Source: Argentina anserina (taxonomy: Eukaryota > Streptophyta > Magnoliopsida > Rosales > Rosaceae). From it: a DNA stretch of 64,000 nucleotides. Both the position numbers and the translations under genes were made by a program. The notes under the pieces were generated by a model, which saw only the letters and a program-made list of their open reading frames with translations, made no database searches and was not told the DNA's origin. This document shows positions 60,722 through 64,000 of this stretch, piece by piece. Numbering within the stretch: the stretch's first letter is position 1; every line of letters starts with the position of its first letter. Location of the stretch: assembly GCF_933775445.1 (NCBI RefSeq), contig NC_065877.1, forward strand, positions 20,088,001-20,152,000. The letters run 5' to 3'.

Positions 60722-61180
60722 AAGAAGATTAATGAGGAGTTCAACAAGGTGATGAGAGAAGTAAAGGAGAAGCACCCTGACCATCCGGAGGAGATGTATA
60801 TCAACTATTTTGACGTTCCCACTCAAGCTCAAGTTCTTCGAGATGCACTGGGACATCGGAACAATGGTCACATTCGGGGATTAGGAGGAGCAGGCAGCTT
60901 TGGTGTGACTTCTTCATCACATGCTTCAGCCTCACGTCGCCAATCAGCTGTCATGGTTGATGAGGAGGTCGAACAAGCTAAGCAAGAAGCCCAAGAAGCG
61001 AAGGAGGAGGCCCGGAAGGCAAGAGAGGAATTTGTACAAGCCAATGAGAAACTCAAGTGGGTGATGAAATTCATGTTGGAGACATTTGGATGTGAGCCAC
61101 CATCATTCCCGCCTCAGCCTCCCTCAAATGAAGATGAGGATGAAGGTGGTGAGAATGGTTCCCTTAGCATTGGTAGTTGA
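60722..61180 (+). CDS. TNPA-like plant transposase (Ptta/En/Spm) C-terminal exon
   Basis: An AG at 60720-60721 precedes a frame of about 152 residues ending at TGA 61178-61180. It contains the hallmark of the Ptta/En/Spm plant transposase family (DALGHRNNGHIRGLG), then a coiled-coil-like Glu/Lys/Ala stretch (EQAKQEAQEAKEEARKAREE) and an acidic tail. In CACTA elements TNPA-type proteins bind the subterminal repeats. Upstream exons are not clear, so this may be a remnant of a longer gene. The product is annotated from the acceptor; the first in-frame ATG is at 60701, before the acceptor. Confidence 0.72.
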   Translation, partial: KKINEEFNKVMREVKEKHPDHPEEMYINYFDVPTQAQVLRDALGHRNNGHIRGLGGAGSFGVTSSSHASASRRQSAVMVDEEVEQAKQEAQEAKEEARKAREEFVQANEKLKWVMKFMLETFGCEPPSFPPQPPSNEDEDEGGENGSLSIGS

Positions 61181-61439
61181 ATTTCTTAATTGCTTAAACT
61201 GTGTACTAGCCTAGCACTATGATTTTTTGTACAGAGGTAGATCATCCTCTATATATGATCTTTTGTATGTGATATATGGATGTAGATCACCATCTAAATT
61301 CAATGATCTACAAAAACTTGCTTGCTAGTTAGGTCATTGTACTCAAGGGACCCTTTCTATATATATGATAATCTTGTTTGAAATTGATTCAAATTATAAT
61401 CCATTTAATACAAATTAATTATTAATAAATAAATAAAAA

Positions 61440-61910
61440 CAGTAAGGTGACAAACTTTTTTCTCGTTGCCTTATATTTCGCCGTCTTACACCTAAGTTAA
61501 CAACAAATTTCGTCACTATAGATCATCAAAATCCGTTGGTTAACAAACATGGTGACGACAACAAGTTGTCGTCTAAGTACTGTAATTCGTCATCTTAGAT
61601 ATCAGGTGACATAATACATCTCGTCGGTTAAGAATTACACCTTGTCACTTTAGTAGTAACGTGACAACAAATATGTCATCATTTAAGTATTGGAATTTCG
61701 TCATCTTAGTAATACCGTGACAGACGTAGTTTTGTCATCTTACCTGTGCGCTTAGGCGACGAAATACCTAATATCGTCATCTAAGTACTTGTGTGACAGT
61801 GTCTACTTGACGGAACTTAGATGACAAAAATGTCGTCGCCTAATGACTTAATAAGACGAAAATAAGATCTTATGCGACGAAATGTCGTTGTCATCTAAGT
61901 CATTAATTCT
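61440..61910. repeat. right subterminal repeat region of CACTA
   Basis: Many copies of gtcatctta, gtcgtctaag and gacgaaa-type words in both orientations, mirroring the left subterminal region at about 57600-57910. These are the expected binding sites of a TNPA-like protein. Confidence 0.75.
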
Positions 61911-62469
61911 GGTAGTGATTCACAGTCTACTATCTACATAATATTGTGTATATCATTTATGCAAAATTTCAACCAATTTAGTAATCGTTAAGGCCCTCAA
62001 AATTGCGTTTTTTTGTTATAAACATGAACGGTTCAACTTTGACGTAATTCAGTTCGTCCATTTGTTTTTTGAGTTTGAAAGCCTTAACGATTACCAAATT
62101 GGCTGAAATTTTGCAGAGATGATCTACACAAAATTATTAAAATACTAGATGGTGAAGATGAGAAAATTTGATCGAAAATGGGGTCAAAAATAAAAATTTT
62201 CACCAAAACTATTGGTGCGGACGCTCTTACCTCAAAAAAATCGATGAGATAACTTAGTTTTATTGTAAAACTTGTGCATGCAGATGATGGAATATTATTG
62301 TCCTTTTCAGGGGTAACTATTACTGTGGAGTAGTCTGCGCTATGTTTTCATCGAATAATGATTTGAATTTTCTTTCTCGAAAAGGGAGGATAATTTGATT
62401 GGAACTAATATATATATATAAAGGATCTTTAATCTTGAAGAAAATTGTGTAAGTAATTGTTTTTCTAAC

Positions 62470-64000
62470 TGTAATATCCCGGAAATTTGTAATTAATTTT
62501 TAATTTTATTCAGATATTATTTAAGTTGGTCGTTGTCTGATTTTATAGTACGAGGGGGAAATTGAAGGCATTCGGGCAAATATTTACTCAGAGACGTTAT
62601 AATGAGAGACAAAAAGTTGACTTTTGACTCATTAGGTTTCTCAGAAAACTTGTTTCATGAAAGTCGTAGAGCTCATCAATAAGAGTTCGTAGACACGTGA
62701 CACGCGTAATTTGAAGGTCGTATGAAGAAGTTGTAAGCAATAGAACTTTTGAGGTTTTTGAAGTTTTAATTATTAATAGAAATCATTGTACTGGGGTCTC
62801 ATTATTTCGAAGCCACTTTTCTTTTCTCTCTTCTGCGCGCTTCTTTAGAATCAAAAAATTTCTTCTAACCCGACCTGAACCTAAGTCGACCCAACTATTT
62901 TGGCCAGCTTCGACGGTTCCCGTGACCGGTCCCGCCCAGATCTGTTCGTCTCCTCGTGCGCACCTTTCTATGGTGGTGGCTAGTGCGGTTTCGCGCTGGC
63001 CTACGCGCATCTGTAGCTGGAAGTTGACTCGCCGACCCAGTTTCTGACCTGAAATCAGTTTGCCAATTCCGGCGATTTCCAGTGACAACCTCAACCAATA
63101 TCTGTTTCCTTCCTACCTTCACTCTTATCTGGTTAGAATCCTTCAAATTGACTTAAAAGTTGTAGGTTGTGGTAAGTTATTTGAGTCCAAATTGAATCCT
63201 TGCTTCGGTTCTGTAAAGGTTGGTTTCTCGTTGTATTTTGACATTCTCTACATTTTTATCATATTGATTCAAAGGTTGATGCTTAGTTGGAAGTGTGATG
63301 CAAAATTTTAGAGTTCATCCTTAGTAGCAGCGTTTCGGGGAAACTTATGGTCGAATTAAGCTCAAGTCTAGGTATATAAGATGGTTCTTATGCAATTATT
63401 CTTAGGTTGTGGTATTGTATTGATGAGAATTTGGAAAGGTTAAGGGAAGGTTGAGGATGACCATAGGCAGCCCTTGTGGTGGTTTGCAGCAGGTGCATTC
63501 GACATGTTGTTGAGCTTTTGATGGCTTTGGTATCTCACGTTCATCGATGTGAGCATTTTGATATATAATTTTATGGCAATTGGTGGCCATTGAGCATATT
63601 AGAGTTTCGTAGGTACAACGTGTTAAGTAGTTGATCCGTATGAATTCAATGTTTGAATTCACTACGGTTATGATATAACATTATGCTGGTTAGTTCAAGG
63701 ATTTTAATAGTTTTGGATAAAGTTGCGGCTCGAGTGGCCTTGTAACGGTTTTAATTTTAAGTGGGGGGGGGGGGGGAAATAGAATCTTTGTTTTTGTGCA
63801 TCAAGTGTTAATGAGTTACTGCCTTGACATGACTAGGTGTGTGATGCATTGTGTGGAGTGGTTGCAGTGATTAGTGCCTTTCATATTTTCAGTAGAAGAC
63901 GCGGTTGGAGCTAAGATGAGTAAACCTCAGTTGATAAAAATTTAATTTGAGTTGTTAACATAGTCCATATATCATTAATCTTTTTAAAATGGTTTAAAAA
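62470..64000 (+). repeat. probable gypsy (chromovirus-type) LTR, cut by window edge
   Basis: Begins TGTAATATCCCGGAAATTTG, a start typical of chromovirus-type gypsy LTRs. It continues to the window end without a visible terminus or primer site. A tatataag box lies near 63370 and a run of 14 G at 63763-63776. Open frames inside are not coding. Orientation is assumed from the TG start. Confidence 0.5.

Larger units (their letters stand above)
57575..61917 (+). mobile_element. CACTA (En/Spm) transposon, non-autonomous
   Basis: The ends are CACTACCAGAAAATACCACT at the left and CACTACCAGAATTAATGACT as reverse complement of the right. They are flanked by the 3-bp duplication att at 57572-57574 and 61918-61920, diagnostic for CACTA. 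Both subterminal regions (about 57600-57910 and 61440-61910) are packed with short direct and inverted GTCGTCTAAG/CTTAGATGAC-type words. At 4.3 kb it carries a TNPA-like C-terminal gene but no TNPD transposase, so it needs help to move. Confidence 0.93.
57490..62238. mobile_element. fold-back MITE split by a CACTA element
   Basis: The left end (57490-57574) and right end (61921-62238) form one ~400-bp palindromic element once the CACTA is set aside. The left gacgtccgcaccaatggttt pairs with the right reverse complement gcgtccgcaccaatagtttt, and pairing continues across the CACTA insertion point. It belongs to the same broad group as family A and shares its aaatttca-ccaatt core. Confidence 0.78.

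Overview
This is plant nuclear DNA. The evidence is spliced genes with canonical GT/AG introns, plant-specific families (GTE bromodomain factor, TAXIMIN peptide, SBP65 seed protein, trichome-birefringence-like esterase), plant LTR retrotransposons primed by plant tRNAs, and CACTA and hAT transposons. The gene content suggests a core eudicot, possibly Rosaceae; that placement is a weak inference from protein resemblance.

Layout. 1-3171: intergenic, with one fold-back MITE (239-635). 3172-7432: decayed Ty1-copia remnant on the minus strand. 9351-11642: four-exon GTE gene (bromodomain plus NET), with a probable long intron in its 3' UTR. 14728-19961: decayed DUF455 (ferritin-like) gene with frameshifts, carrying a hAT element in its largest intron. 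20104-35274: a copia element (161-bp LTRs, TSD taatc) split by a 10.7-kb Athila-like gypsy element at 22888-33580 (TSD aggat). 36289-36895: TAXIMIN signalling-peptide gene. 37870-40624: SBP65/LEA-like seed protein gene, minus strand. 43317-46400: five-exon TBL gene, minus strand.

48280-52130 is a cluster of short DNA elements: a non-autonomous hAT with three tandem ~505-bp fold-back units, then several fold-back MITEs. 53521-55097 is a solo LTR of the same gypsy family. 57490-62238 is a ~400-bp fold-back element split by a 4.3-kb CACTA element (57575-61917) that carries a TNPA-like gene and a captured calcium-dependent protein kinase exon. From 62470 to the window edge there is probably the start of another gypsy LTR.

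Four genes look intact or nearly so (GTE, TAXIMIN, SBP65, TBL). They do not form a pathway; the window is an ordinary gene-bearing plant segment reshaped by nested transposons. No wholly new system is evident. The most unusual objects are the hAT shell with tandem fold-backs, the CACTA carrying a kinase exon, and the repeat-expanded, frameshifted SBP65 gene. All coordinates and alignments were read by eye.
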